DNA of 64,000 bases. Source: Rhodospirillales bacterium (GTDB lineage: Bacteria > Pseudomonadota > Alphaproteobacteria > ATCC43930 > CGMCC-115725). This document shows positions 40,778 through 49,002 of the stretch, piece by piece. A program made the position numbers and the translations under genes. Location of the stretch: positions 28,753 through 92,752 of the forward strand of contig DAHUYF010000205.1 in the NCBI GenBank assembly GCA_027315365.1, given 5' to 3'. Below the pieces are notes generated by a model. It saw only the letters and a program-made list of their open reading frames with translations, was not told where the DNA came from and searched no databases. Each line of letters opens with the position of its first letter. The stretch's first letter is position 1.

Positions 40778-41257
40778 ATGCCCCCTCCCCTCAGCCCGTT
40801 CAAGACCGCCGTCCAGCCCGACTGGATCGACTACAACGGACACATGAATGTGGCATTTTATGTTCTCGCTTTCGACAAGGCGACGGACGGGCTGCTCGAC
40901 CATCTCGGCCTCGGCGAAGCCTATCGCCGGGCCACCAACCGCTCGATCTACGTGCTCGAGGCGCATGTCACCTATGACCGCGAGCTGACGCTGGGCGAGC
41001 CGCTCGCCATCGACACGCAGCTTATCGACGCCGACGCCAAGCGCCTACATTTCTTCCACCGCATGACCCATGCCGAGGAGGGCTATCTCGCCGCCACCAG
41101 CGAGCTGATGGCGCTGCATGTCGATCTCGCCGGGCCCAAGGCAGCGGCGATGCCGCAGGCGGCGCTGGCGGCCCTGGAGCGCCTGCGCGCGGCGCACCGC
41201 GTGCTGCCGCCGCCGCCGCAGCTCGGCCGGCGCATCGCGCTCAAGCGCCCGGCATGA
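40778..41257 (+). CDS. Acyl-CoA thioesterase, 4HBT hot-dog family
   Basis: Hot-dog fold thioesterase of 159 residues. The family signature VQPDWIDYNGHMNVAFYVLAFDKATD (Asp/Asn-Gly-His-Met) is at the N-terminus, followed by YVLEAHVTYDRELTLGEPL. It resembles thioesterases found with L-carnitine dehydrogenase, but no carnitine genes are adjacent, so the substrate is open. The start at ATG 40778 is chosen for its GGAG site (40768-40771); ATGs at 40751 and 40754 lack one. The stop overlaps the next gene (ATGA). Confidence 0.87.
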   Translation: MPPPLSPFKTAVQPDWIDYNGHMNVAFYVLAFDKATDGLLDHLGLGEAYRRATNRSIYVLEAHVTYDRELTLGEPLAIDTQLIDADAKRLHFFHRMTHAEEGYLAATSELMALHVDLAGPKAAAMPQAALAALERLRAAHRVLPPPPQLGRRIALKRPA

Positions 41258-42201
41258 TGCTGCGTCCGCTGGCCCTGCTGGGGCGCCACGGCACCTGGTT
41301 CCTGGCGATCGGATTGTTCACCGGGCTGGTGCTGCCGCCGCTCGCCACCCTGGTGCGCCCGGCGCTCAACGCGCTCATCTTCCTGCTGACCGTGGCCGCC
41401 TTTCTCGGCATCGACTGGGCTGCGCTCGCGGCGCATGCACGCCGCCCACTGGTGCTGGCGCTGGTGCTGGGCTGGACCCTGGCCGTGGCGCCGGTCGCCG
41501 CCGCGCTGGCGGCGTGGGCGCTGAGCCTGCCGCTGCCGCTCGCCCAGGGCCTGGTGCTGTGGGCGGCGTCGCCGCCGCTGATCTCGCTGCCGGCGATTGC
41601 GCTGCTGCTGGGGCTCGACGGCGCCCTGGCGCTCATCCTGATGGTGAGCGGCATCTTCCTCATGCCATTCACGCTGCCGCCGCTGGTGCTGGGGCTGATC
41701 GGCCTCAAGCTCGGCATCGGCATCCTGCCGCTGATGGAGAAGCTCGTGCTGTTCATCGGCGCCGCGGCTCTGCTGGCGGCGGCACTGCGCCGGCTCATCG
41801 GCATCGAACGGCTGCGCCGCCACGCGCTCGAGCTCAGCGGACTCAACGTGCTCATCCTGCTGCTCTTCGCCATCGGCATCATGAGCGGCGTCGGGCCGCG
41901 CCTGCTGGCGCAGCCGCGGCAGGTGCTGCTTTACGCCGCCACGGCGCTGGGCGCGAACCTCGCGCTGCAGGCGCTGAGCTTTCTCGCCTTCGCCTTCCTG
42001 CCGCGGCTCTCCGCGCTGACCGTCGGGCTGGTCGGCGGCAACAACAACATGGCGGTGGTCTGGGCGACGCTGGGAGCCGCGGCGAGCCCGGAACTCACGC
42101 TGTTCTTCGCCATGGTGCAGCTCCCGGTCTACGTCCTGCCGGCAGCGCTGAAGCCGGTCTATCGCCGCCTCGGCGCCGGCCGGCCGCATGGCCTGGCGTG
42201 A
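41254..42201 (+). CDS. BASS-type transporter (bile acid:sodium symporter superfamily)
   Basis: Integral membrane protein of 315 residues with ~9-10 hydrophobic helices. The overall pattern, the small-residue helices and the GLVGGNNNMAVVWA motif near residue 265 resemble the bile acid:sodium symporter/arsenite-permease superfamily. It overlaps the thioesterase gene by 4 bp, so the two are probably co-translated, hinting that the transporter handles an organic acid handled by the thioesterase pathway. Substrate unknown. It converges with the MFS gene. Confidence 0.72.
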   Translation: MMLRPLALLGRHGTWFLAIGLFTGLVLPPLATLVRPALNALIFLLTVAAFLGIDWAALAAHARRPLVLALVLGWTLAVAPVAAALAAWALSLPLPLAQGLVLWAASPPLISLPAIALLLGLDGALALILMVSGIFLMPFTLPPLVLGLIGLKLGIGILPLMEKLVLFIGAAALLAAALRRLIGIERLRRHALELSGLNVLILLLFAIGIMSGVGPRLLAQPRQVLLYAATALGANLALQALSFLAFAFLPRLSALTVGLVGGNNNMAVVWATLGAAASPELTLFFAMVQLPVYVLPAALKPVYRRLGAGRPHGLA

Positions 42202-42211
42202 CGCACGGCGC

Positions 42212-43597
42212 TCAGCGCGCGATCGCCTCCAACCGCAGCCGCGTCACGCGCGGCCCAAAGAAGCCGATGACGACGAACACCACCGCCATCGCCGCGGCGA
42301 TGAGGCCGAAGACGCCGGTAGGGCCATAGCGCCCGAGGAAGAACTGGATGAGGAAGGGCGAAAAGATGGTGCTGAACCGACTCCAGGAATAGACGAAGCC
42401 CACCGCCTGGGCGCGGATGCGGGTGGGATAGAGCTCCGCCTGGTAGGCGTGGAACGAGAAGGAGAGCCAGTTCGCCGACAGCGTGATGAGGATGCCGAAG
42501 ACGATCAGCAGCACCATGCCGTGCTGCGCCGCGAAGAGCAGGCCGAAGACGGCGATGCCGACCGCCGCCCAGGCGATCTGCCATTTGCGCTCGAAACCGT
42601 CGGCGATCCAGACGCCGAGGAGCGGCCCCAGCGGGTTGGCGACGGCGATGATGAAGGTGTATTCGAGCGAGGTGGTAACGCTGATCCCCTTCGAGATCAG
42701 GAATTGCGGGACCCAGGCCTGGAAGCCGTAATAGCCCACGGTCTGGAACAGGTTGTAGACGACCAGCATGATCGTGCGGCCGCGAAACTGATCGCTCCAC
42801 ATCTCGCTCCAGCGGCCGCGCCGGGCCTCGCTCTCGCCGGCGACGAGCTGCGGCGGCGGCAGCGGACGGCCGCTCTCAGCCTCGGCGATGCGCTCCATCT
42901 TGGCGACGATGCGGTCGGCCTCCTCGAGCCGGCCGTGCTGCGCCAGCCAGCGCGGCGATTCCGGCAGACCCAGCCGGATCCACCAGATGACCGCCGCGCC
43001 CACCGAGCCGATGATCACCACCCAGCGCCAGCCCTCGAGGCCGAGGAAGGTGAAGGGCGGCGCCATGAGATAGGCGAGCAGCGCGATGGTGGGCACCGCG
43101 GTGTACATCACCGCCTGGTTGAAGGCGAAGGCCGGGCCGCGCTGCTCCTTGGGCACGATCTCGGAGACGTAGGTGTCGACATTGACCAGCTCGACCCCGA
43201 GGCCGATGCAGGCGATCATCCGCCAGAGATCGACACCGAAGGCCGTGTGCTGGAACGCCAGAACGAGGGATCCCGCTGAATACCACAGCAGGGCGAAGGT
43301 GAAGATCGAGCGCCGCCCGAAACGGTCGGAGAGCCAGGAGAAGGCGATGGTGCCGATGAAGAGGCCGAGGAACAGCGCCGCGACGAAGCTGGCGAGGCTG
43401 CCGAAATCGAACGGATTGGGCCCGAGCTTGAACAAGCCCGCCTTGACCAGGCCGGCGCCGACCGCGGCGGTGAAGAAGAGGTCGTAGAACTCGAACCAGC
43501 CGCCGAGCGAGATCAGCACGAGGAGCTTGCGCACGAAGCTCGATGACGGCAGACGATCGATGCGCGCCGCGATGGTGACCGCGGATGATTGAGCCAT
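42212..43597 (-). CDS. MFS transporter (metabolite:H+ symporter type)
   Basis: Twelve-helix major facilitator of 461 residues. The sugar/metabolite-symporter signatures are clear: GGWFEFYDLFFTAAVGAGL in helix 1, WLSDRFGRRSIFTFALL (loop 2-3 motif), LGVELVNVDTYVSEIVPKEQRG, and LGLPESPRWLA between the two halves; FHAYQAELYPTRIRAQAVGFVYSWSR in the second half. It is divergent from a hydroxymethylglutaryl-CoA-lyase-like gene, with a palindrome near its start, suggesting uptake of a compound broken down by that enzyme and the CoA-transferase beyond it. Confidence 0.9.
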   Translation of the reverse strand: MAQSSAVTIAARIDRLPSSSFVRKLLVLISLGGWFEFYDLFFTAAVGAGLVKAGLFKLGPNPFDFGSLASFVAALFLGLFIGTIAFSWLSDRFGRRSIFTFALLWYSAGSLVLAFQHTAFGVDLWRMIACIGLGVELVNVDTYVSEIVPKEQRGPAFAFNQAVMYTAVPTIALLAYLMAPPFTFLGLEGWRWVVIIGSVGAAVIWWIRLGLPESPRWLAQHGRLEEADRIVAKMERIAEAESGRPLPPPQLVAGESEARRGRWSEMWSDQFRGRTIMLVVYNLFQTVGYYGFQAWVPQFLISKGISVTTSLEYTFIIAVANPLGPLLGVWIADGFERKWQIAWAAVGIAVFGLLFAAQHGMVLLIVFGILITLSANWLSFSFHAYQAELYPTRIRAQAVGFVYSWSRFSTIFSPFLIQFFLGRYGPTGVFGLIAAAMAVVFVVIGFFGPRVTRLRLEAIAR

Positions 43598-43612
43598 TTT
43601 TCCCCCCAGGCT

Positions 43613-43628
43613 TTGACACTGCGGTCAA
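43613..43628. promoter_or_regulatory. Palindrome TTGAC-N6-GTCAA in a divergent promoter region
   Basis: TTGACACTGCGGTCAA sits 15 bp outside the MFS start codon, in the 145-bp gap between the divergent MFS and lyase genes. Its symmetry suits a dimeric repressor. No regulator gene is adjacent. Confidence 0.45.
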
Positions 43629-43742
43629 TTTCGGGCGGCGCATGCTCCCACAGCGAAACGAAGAGGTAAAGCGCCGGAACAGCCTGGAGGGGCGGCCGCC
43701 GGCGGCGTATATCAGGGGTGACGAAGAGCAGGGGACAGCACG

Positions 43743-44696
43743 ATGAGTGATTTGCCGCGCCGCGTCGACATCCACGAGGAAGGCCCGCGCGAGGGCTTCC
43801 AGATCGAGCCCGGCCCGATCGCCACCGAGCGCAAGGTGGCGCTGATCGACGCGCTGTCCCTGACCGGGCTGAAGCGCATCCAGATCGCCTCTTTCGTCAA
43901 CCCCAAGCGGGTACCGGGCTGGGCCGATGCCGAGGCGGTGGTCGAAGGATTCAACCGGCGGGATGGCGTGCGCTACACCGCGCTCTGGCTCAACGAGAAG
44001 GGGCTGGAGCGGGCGATCGCGCTCAAGGAGCGGCTGTCGCTGCGCGGCACCATCTCGCTCTGCGCCTCGGAACCCTTCCTGCAGCGCAACCAGAATCGCG
44101 GCTTCGCCGAGAACGCGCGCGTGCAGCACGCGCAGATCGCGATGTTCAAGGCCCATGGCGTGCCGGTCGGGGGCATCTCGGTTATGGCGGCCTTCGGCTG
44201 CAATTTCGCCGGCGACGTCCCGGTCGCGACCGTCATCGACCGGGTGGCGGAGGGGCACGAGATCGCCGCCGCGCACGCGCTTCAGGTGACGACGCTGTCG
44301 CTTGCCGACACCATGGCCTGGGCGACTCCGTCCAGCATCAAGCGGGTGCTCGGCGCGGTGCGTGGGCGCTGGCCCGAGCTCAGGATCAACCTCCATCTCC
44401 ATGACACCCGCGGCCTGGGCCTCGCCAACGCCTATGCCGGGCTGGAGATGGGGGTGGCGAGCTTCGATGCCTCGGTCGCCGGCCTCGGCGGCTGTCCCTT
44501 CGCCGGGCACAAGGGCGCGGCAGGGAATGTCTGCACCGAGGATCTCGTCTTCATGTGCGAGGAGATGGGGGTCGAGACCGGCGTCGATGTCGAGCGCCTC
44601 ATCGCCGCGGCGCGGCTCGCGGAGGAGATCGTCGGCCATCCGCTACCGGGCTCGGTGATGCGCGGCGGCACGCTGGCCAAATATCGCGGGCACTGA
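43743..44696 (+). CDS. Hydroxymethylglutaryl-CoA lyase family protein
   Basis: TIM-barrel lyase of the HMG-CoA-lyase-like family (317 residues) that would cleave a 3-hydroxy-3-methylglutaryl-CoA-type substrate to an acyl-CoA and a keto acid. Motifs: VDIHEEGPREGFQIE (R-E-G metal/substrate loop), RIQIASFVNPKRVP, AFGCNFAGDVP, LADTMAWATP, LHLHDTRGLGLANAYAG and VAGLGGCPFAGHKGAAGNVCTEDLVFM with the catalytic Cys loop. The GCPFA loop and metal ligands (Asp, two His in HLHD, Asn) are intact. A CaiB-type CoA-transferase is convergent. The exact substrate is uncertain. Confidence 0.9.
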   Translation: MSDLPRRVDIHEEGPREGFQIEPGPIATERKVALIDALSLTGLKRIQIASFVNPKRVPGWADAEAVVEGFNRRDGVRYTALWLNEKGLERAIALKERLSLRGTISLCASEPFLQRNQNRGFAENARVQHAQIAMFKAHGVPVGGISVMAAFGCNFAGDVPVATVIDRVAEGHEIAAAHALQVTTLSLADTMAWATPSSIKRVLGAVRGRWPELRINLHLHDTRGLGLANAYAGLEMGVASFDASVAGLGGCPFAGHKGAAGNVCTEDLVFMCEEMGVETGVDVERLIAAARLAEEIVGHPLPGSVMRGGTLAKYRGH

Positions 44697-44709
44697 GTGC
44701 CGCGCCGCC

Positions 44710-45912
44710 TCATTCCACGGCGATGACCCCGTCGCGCGCGAGCGCGGCGATCTCGGCCTCGCTCCAGCCGGCGTCCGCCAGCACCTCGCGCGTGTGCTCG
44801 CCGCGGGCCGGCGCCTCGCGATAGAGGCCCGGCCGCTCACCCGCGATCTCGATCGGCAGGCGCGGCAACGTGGTGCGAATGCCGCCGGGCAGCACGGCGT
44901 CGACCAGCCCCGCCCCGGCAGTGAGGTGCGGATCGCGGAAGAGGTCGGATGTCCGCGCCACCGGCGCGTAGGGGATGTTCGCGCGCTCGCAGCGCGCCGC
45001 GATCTCGGCCTTGGTGAAGCGGCCGAGCAGTTCGCTCACGATCGGCAGCAGCCTGGGCCGCGCCGCCACCCGCGCCTCGTTGGTCGATAGCCGGGCATCG
45101 GCGAACAGGTCGGGCCGGTCGAACGCCTCGCAGAAGCGCGCCCAGTGATTGTCGCTGGTGACGCCGACGAAAATCTGATCGCCGTCGGACGTCGCAAAGG
45201 TCTGGTAGATGCCCCAGCCGCCGCGGCGCACCGGCATGGGCGGCACCTCCTCGCCCGTGATCGCCTCGCCGGCCATGTGCTGGCCCATCATGAAGACGGT
45301 CGATTCGAAGAGCGCGCTCTTGACCAGCTCGCCCTTGCCGGTGGCGTCGCGCCGGCGCAGCGCGGCGAGGATGGCGATGACCGCGAAGGCGCCGCCCATG
45401 AGGTCGACCACCGAGGTGCCGGCGCGCAGCGGCTGGCCGGCGGGACCGGTCATGTAGGCGAGCCCGCCCATGAACTGCACCACCTCGTCCAGCGCCGGGC
45501 GGTGCTCGTAGGGGCCGGAGAGAAAGCCCTTGAGGGCGCAGTAGACGAGGCGCGGATTGAGTGCCGCGAGATCGGCATGGCCGCAGCCGAGCCGATCCAT
45601 GGTGCCGGGCGCATAGTTCTCGATCACCACATCGGCGCCGGAAGCGAGCCGGCGCACGATGTCGAGCCCGGCCGGCTGCTTGAGATCGACGGCGAGGCTG
45701 CGCTTGTTGCGGTTGAAATAGCCGAAGAAGCCCGCGGCGAAGCCGCTGAGGCGCCGCGTCGCATCGCCGGCAGGCGCCGGCTCGATCTTGACCACGTCGC
45801 CGCCGAGATCGGCGAGCACCAGGCCGGCGCTCGGCCCCATGATGTTCTGGGTGAATTCGAGCACGCGCAGGCCGGCGAGCGGGAGGGCGGAGGCATCGGG
45901 CATGGCGCCCAT
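44710..45912 (-). CDS. CaiB/BaiF family CoA-transferase
   Basis: Class III CoA-transferase moving CoA between carboxylic acids. It has ~400 residues. N-terminal LAGLRVLEFTQNIMGPSAGLVLADLGGDVVKIE is the family CoA-binding region; RNKRSLAVDLKQPAG, VIENYAPGTMDRLG (catalytic Asp normally follows) and QFMGGLAYMTGPAGQP..SVVDLMGG are typical. The active-site Asp is likely in PALDEVVQF. Alternative starts are GTG 45939 and ATG 45903. It converges with the lyase gene 13 bp away; the two probably serve a short acyl-CoA catabolic route. Confidence 0.9.
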   Translation of the reverse strand: MGAMPDASALPLAGLRVLEFTQNIMGPSAGLVLADLGGDVVKIEPAPAGDATRRLSGFAAGFFGYFNRNKRSLAVDLKQPAGLDIVRRLASGADVVIENYAPGTMDRLGCGHADLAALNPRLVYCALKGFLSGPYEHRPALDEVVQFMGGLAYMTGPAGQPLRAGTSVVDLMGGAFAVIAILAALRRRDATGKGELVKSALFESTVFMMGQHMAGEAITGEEVPPMPVRRGGWGIYQTFATSDGDQIFVGVTSDNHWARFCEAFDRPDLFADARLSTNEARVAARPRLLPIVSELLGRFTKAEIAARCERANIPYAPVARTSDLFRDPHLTAGAGLVDAVLPGGIRTTLPRLPIEIAGERPGLYREAPARGEHTREVLADAGWSEAEIAALARDGVIAVE

Positions 45913-46114
45913 GTTAGCCGCGCCGTCCGGGGTTTCCACCCCAGGGAGCCGACTCTCGCCGGTGTACTCCCCCCGACATGAAATTCGCTCTGCGCCGACG
46001 ACGCAGGGCGGGCCGGAGATCGGCAGCGGACGCGAGAGGCGACTCCGGCTGCCGTTAACCCTGCGTCAGGGGATTTGCGGCGAGAATGCGCCGCCGACCA
46101 AGGAGACAATCCCC

Positions 46115-46480
46115 GTGCCCACCGGATCGACCGCCCGCCGCAACCCGGCCGCCCCCCACCAGCCTACGGGATCGACGGCGCGACTGCGCCAGCTCGACCG
46201 CGAAGTCGACCAGGAGCAGGCGCTGCAGATGGGCGCCGCCGGCCTGGGCTTCGTCGGCGCCATCCTGAGCTTCACCGTCAACCCGGCCTTCGCGCTGCTG
46301 CCGGCGATGGCGTTCGCCACGCTCGGCCAATACGCGCTGCAGGGCTGGTGCCCGCCGGTGGCGCTGCTCGCCCGGCTCGGCCTCAGGAGCAGCAAGGAGA
46401 TCGACGGCGAGCGCTACGCGCTGGCCGCCACCGTCGAGGAGCCGGCGCTGCCGGACGCGCGGCGCGCCGGCGCCGACTGA
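46115..46480 (+). CDS. DUF2892-like small membrane protein
   Basis: A 121-residue protein with a GTG start and a good AGGAG site (46101-46105). The N-terminal ~35 residues are polar; two hydrophobic segments follow (about 42-60 and 63-77) and then a cytoplasmic stretch LGLRSSKEIDGERYALAATVEEP, the kind of ..R...EI..ERYAL tail seen in DUF2892 proteins. Function unknown. An identical short PTGSTAR motif occurs twice at the N-terminus (residues 2-8 and 17-23), a small internal repeat. Confidence 0.7.
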   Translation: MPTGSTARRNPAAPHQPTGSTARLRQLDREVDQEQALQMGAAGLGFVGAILSFTVNPAFALLPAMAFATLGQYALQGWCPPVALLARLGLRSSKEIDGERYALAATVEEPALPDARRAGAD

Positions 46481-46543
46481 GGGGCGGCGCCGACGCCGCG
46501 AATTAAACCTCTGTAATCTCGCGGTGAAAGCCGCTTCTTAAAC

Positions 46544-46572
46544 TTGCACGCTCCGGCCGCGGTGCTTAGGCT
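46544..46572 (+). promoter_or_regulatory. Predicted promoter of the two-component system
   Basis: TTGCAC (46544-46549), 17-bp spacer, TAGGCT (46567-46572). The start point would be near 46579, leaving a ~67-nt leader before the response-regulator ATG and excluding the in-frame TTG at 46578 as start. Confidence 0.4.
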
Positions 46573-46646
46573 TTTCGTTGGGGCGCGTGTCCCCGTCTCC
46601 TCGTCCAGACTCCCGCGATCGATGGGGATTTTTTGATGGCCTCGTC

Positions 46647-47414
46647 ATGATGAGGGTTGGCCGTTCGGCGGCTTCGGCGCCGTCTGCGGCATCGATCTCT
46701 GCGAGTCCGCACATCCTGGTCGTCGACGACGACCCCGGGATCTGCACGCTGCTGGCGAAGGTCCTCGCCAAGCACGGCTATCGGGTCACGACGGCACGCA
46801 ATGCCGGCGAGATGCGCGCGACGCTTCGGGTCGGGGTCATCGATCTCGTGGTGCTCGACGTCATGCTGCCGGGCGAGAATGGCTACGAGCTCTGCCGCTG
46901 GCTCAGCGAACGATCGCCGGTTCCGATCATCATGCTGACGGCGATGCGCGAGGAGCCCGACCGCATCGTCGGCCTCGAGCTCGGCGCCGACGACTTCATC
47001 GGCAAGCCGTTCAGCGCGCGCGAACTGGTCGCGCGCATCAAGGCCGTCCTGCGTCGCGCCGGCACGCAGCTGCGGACCGTGCACGCCCCGCCGCGGGGAA
47101 CCTTGCTCTTCGCCGGCTGGACGCTCGACATCGTGCGCCGCGAGCTCAAGAGCCCGGCGGGAGCGCTGGTGCATTTGACCAGCGGCGAGTTCGATCTCCT
47201 GGTCGCGTTCGCCGATCATCCCGGCCGGCTGCTGACGCGCGAGCAGCTGCTCGACATCGCACGCGGCCGCACCGCCGAGATCTTCGACCGGAGCATCGAC
47301 ATCCAAGTGAGCCGGCTGCGACGAAAGATCGAGGACGACCCGAAGGAGCCCGCCTTCATCAAGACGATCCGCGGCGCGGGCTACATGTTCACCCCCGAGG
47401 TCGTGGCAGGCTGA
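46647..47414 (+). CDS. OmpR/PhoB-family response regulator
   Basis: DNA-binding response regulator of 255 residues. After a ~20-residue Ser/Ala-rich lead, the receiver domain shows the acidic pocket DDD (27-29), the phosphoacceptor Asp71 in VVLDVMLPGENG, Thr in MLTAM and Lys120 in GADDFIGKPF. The C-terminal winged helix (~160-250) contains HLTSGEFDLLVAFADHPGRLLTREQLLD and SIDIQVSRLRRKIEDDP..IRGAGYMF. Two minimal frames (46622-46636 and 46636-46650) run into the ATG through overlapping stop/start codons. The downstream kinase overlaps by one base, so the pair is one operon. Confidence 0.95.
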   Translation: MMRVGRSAASAPSAASISASPHILVVDDDPGICTLLAKVLAKHGYRVTTARNAGEMRATLRVGVIDLVVLDVMLPGENGYELCRWLSERSPVPIIMLTAMREEPDRIVGLELGADDFIGKPFSARELVARIKAVLRRAGTQLRTVHAPPRGTLLFAGWTLDIVRRELKSPAGALVHLTSGEFDLLVAFADHPGRLLTREQLLDIARGRTAEIFDRSIDIQVSRLRRKIEDDPKEPAFIKTIRGAGYMFTPEVVAG

Positions 47415-48835
47415 TGCTCGGCCGGGTGCTGCGGTCGCATGACACGATCGGCCTGCGCCTGATCCTGGCGATGATCGCGACCGCGCTTCTGGCGGTCGGG
47501 CTCTATGCCGCGATTTCGGTGCTGGACGGCGATCTCGGCCGTCCGCCGCTGCTGCAATCCGGCTTCGTCGACGAGTTGACGCTCGCGCTCCGGCTTTTCG
47601 ACCGCCTGACGCCGGACGAACGTCTGCGGCTTGCCGAGACCGCCAGCAACGCCACCTACGAATTCCACTGGTATCGCGAGCTGCCGGTGCCGCTGCGCGA
47701 CACCAAGCGCCCGCGCACGCAGGGCAAGGGGGTTCGCTGGCTTCGCCGGAGAGTATGGCCCACCTTGCCGATCCTGCTCATCGACGCACGCGAGATTCCG
47801 GCCGATTCGCCGATCCTGCCGGACGATCCGGATGCGCGCACCGCGCTGGTCATGGCCGCCTTCGGCCTGTCCGACGGCTCGTGGGTGGTGCTCGCCATCG
47901 ACCGGCCGATCTGGGGCCTCTCGTCGGGAATGCGCATTCTGATCGGCACGCTGCTCGGCGTGTTCTCGGTCGGCATCATCACCCTTTTCTGCGTGCGCCT
48001 GCTGAGCCGGCCGATCAACCGCTTCATCGCCGCCGCCGAGCGCTTCGGGGTTGATCCCGGCGCCGCTCCGATCGCCGAGAGCGGACCAGCCCAGATCAAG
48101 AAAGCCGCCCATGCCTTCAACGCAATGCAGGCGCGGATCCAGCGCTTCGTCGAGGACCGGACGCAGATGATCGCGGCGATCTCGCATGACCTGCGGACCT
48201 ATCTGACGCGCCTGCAACTCTCCGCCGAACTGCTCGCGGGCGAGGAGTCCGGCCTGCGCATGCTGGAGGATTTGCGCCAGATGGAAAGCATCATGGAGGC
48301 CACCCTGGCCTTCGCGCGCGACGACGCGGCGCGCGAGAAGCGGGTCCCCATCGACCTGCCGAGCCTGTTGCACAGCCTCGTCGACGGCGCCACCGACGCC
48401 GGCGCCGAAGCCGCCTACGACGGCCCCGCCCACTGCATCCTGCCATGCGCTCCGGTCGCATTGCGCCGCGCTCTCGGAAACCTGATCGACAATGCGGTGA
48501 AGTACGGCGGATGCGCCATGGTGACGCTCGCCGAGCACGGCTCGGCGCTGGTTGTCCGCATCAGCGACCGCGGGCCGGGCATCCCGGAATCCGAAGCCGA
48601 GCGCGTCTTCGCTCCCTTCACCAGGATGGAGGCCGCAGAACGCTCGCATGCCGGCTCCGGGCTGGGACTTACCATCGCGCGCGGCATCGTGCGGGCGCAT
48701 GGCGGGGATATCACCCTGCTGAACCTCGCCTCGGGGGGGCTGCAGGTCGTGGTGAGCCTGCCTCTCGGCGGGTCGCTTGCGACCGAGCCCCGTCACTCCC
48801 TCGGAGACCGGCCGGCCCGCGCCGCCGTCGGTTGA
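47414..48835 (+). CDS. Sensor histidine kinase (EnvZ/CpxA-like)
   Basis: Inner-membrane sensor kinase of 473 residues paired with the upstream regulator. Two membrane helices (~12-35 and ~172-197) bracket a ~135-residue periplasmic domain with no recognised fold. HAMP region ~198-248, then the dimerisation helix with the phosphorylated His258 in ISHDLRTYLTRLQL (usual form HELRTPL; here HDLRTYLT). The ATPase domain has NLIDNAVKYGG, RISDRGPGIPE and GSGLGLTIARGIVRAHGG. The signal is unknown. A GT9 enzyme and an MFS protein follow on the same strand and may be its targets. Confidence 0.95.
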   Translation: MLGRVLRSHDTIGLRLILAMIATALLAVGLYAAISVLDGDLGRPPLLQSGFVDELTLALRLFDRLTPDERLRLAETASNATYEFHWYRELPVPLRDTKRPRTQGKGVRWLRRRVWPTLPILLIDAREIPADSPILPDDPDARTALVMAAFGLSDGSWVVLAIDRPIWGLSSGMRILIGTLLGVFSVGIITLFCVRLLSRPINRFIAAAERFGVDPGAAPIAESGPAQIKKAAHAFNAMQARIQRFVEDRTQMIAAISHDLRTYLTRLQLSAELLAGEESGLRMLEDLRQMESIMEATLAFARDDAAREKRVPIDLPSLLHSLVDGATDAGAEAAYDGPAHCILPCAPVALRRALGNLIDNAVKYGGCAMVTLAEHGSALVVRISDRGPGIPESEAERVFAPFTRMEAAERSHAGSGLGLTIARGIVRAHGGDITLLNLASGGLQVVVSLPLGGSLATEPRHSLGDRPARAAVG

Positions 48836-48919
48836 GCGGCGGGATGCGAGCCCGAGCCGCGGGAACGAGCCGGCGAGCATCATCCTGCGCGAAGAATTCC
48901 GACGTCATTCCCGACAAGA

Positions 48920-48958
48920 TTTGTAACCGGACATGTCGGCCGTTCGTCCGGAAACAAA
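48920..48958. promoter_or_regulatory. Long inverted repeat upstream of the GT9 gene
   Basis: TTTGTAACCGGAC (48920-48932) and GTCCGGAAACAAA (48946-48958) form 13-bp arms that match at 11 positions around a 13-nt spacer. It lies 45-83 bp before the preferred GT9 start. TACAAT at 48963-48968 just downstream is a plausible -10. It is a candidate site for the adjacent response regulator or a leader hairpin; evidence is positional. Confidence 0.5.
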
Positions 48959-49002
48959 CAGATACAATGTTCGCGACGCGCCGCCATGGAGAAGCCGCCA
49001 GG

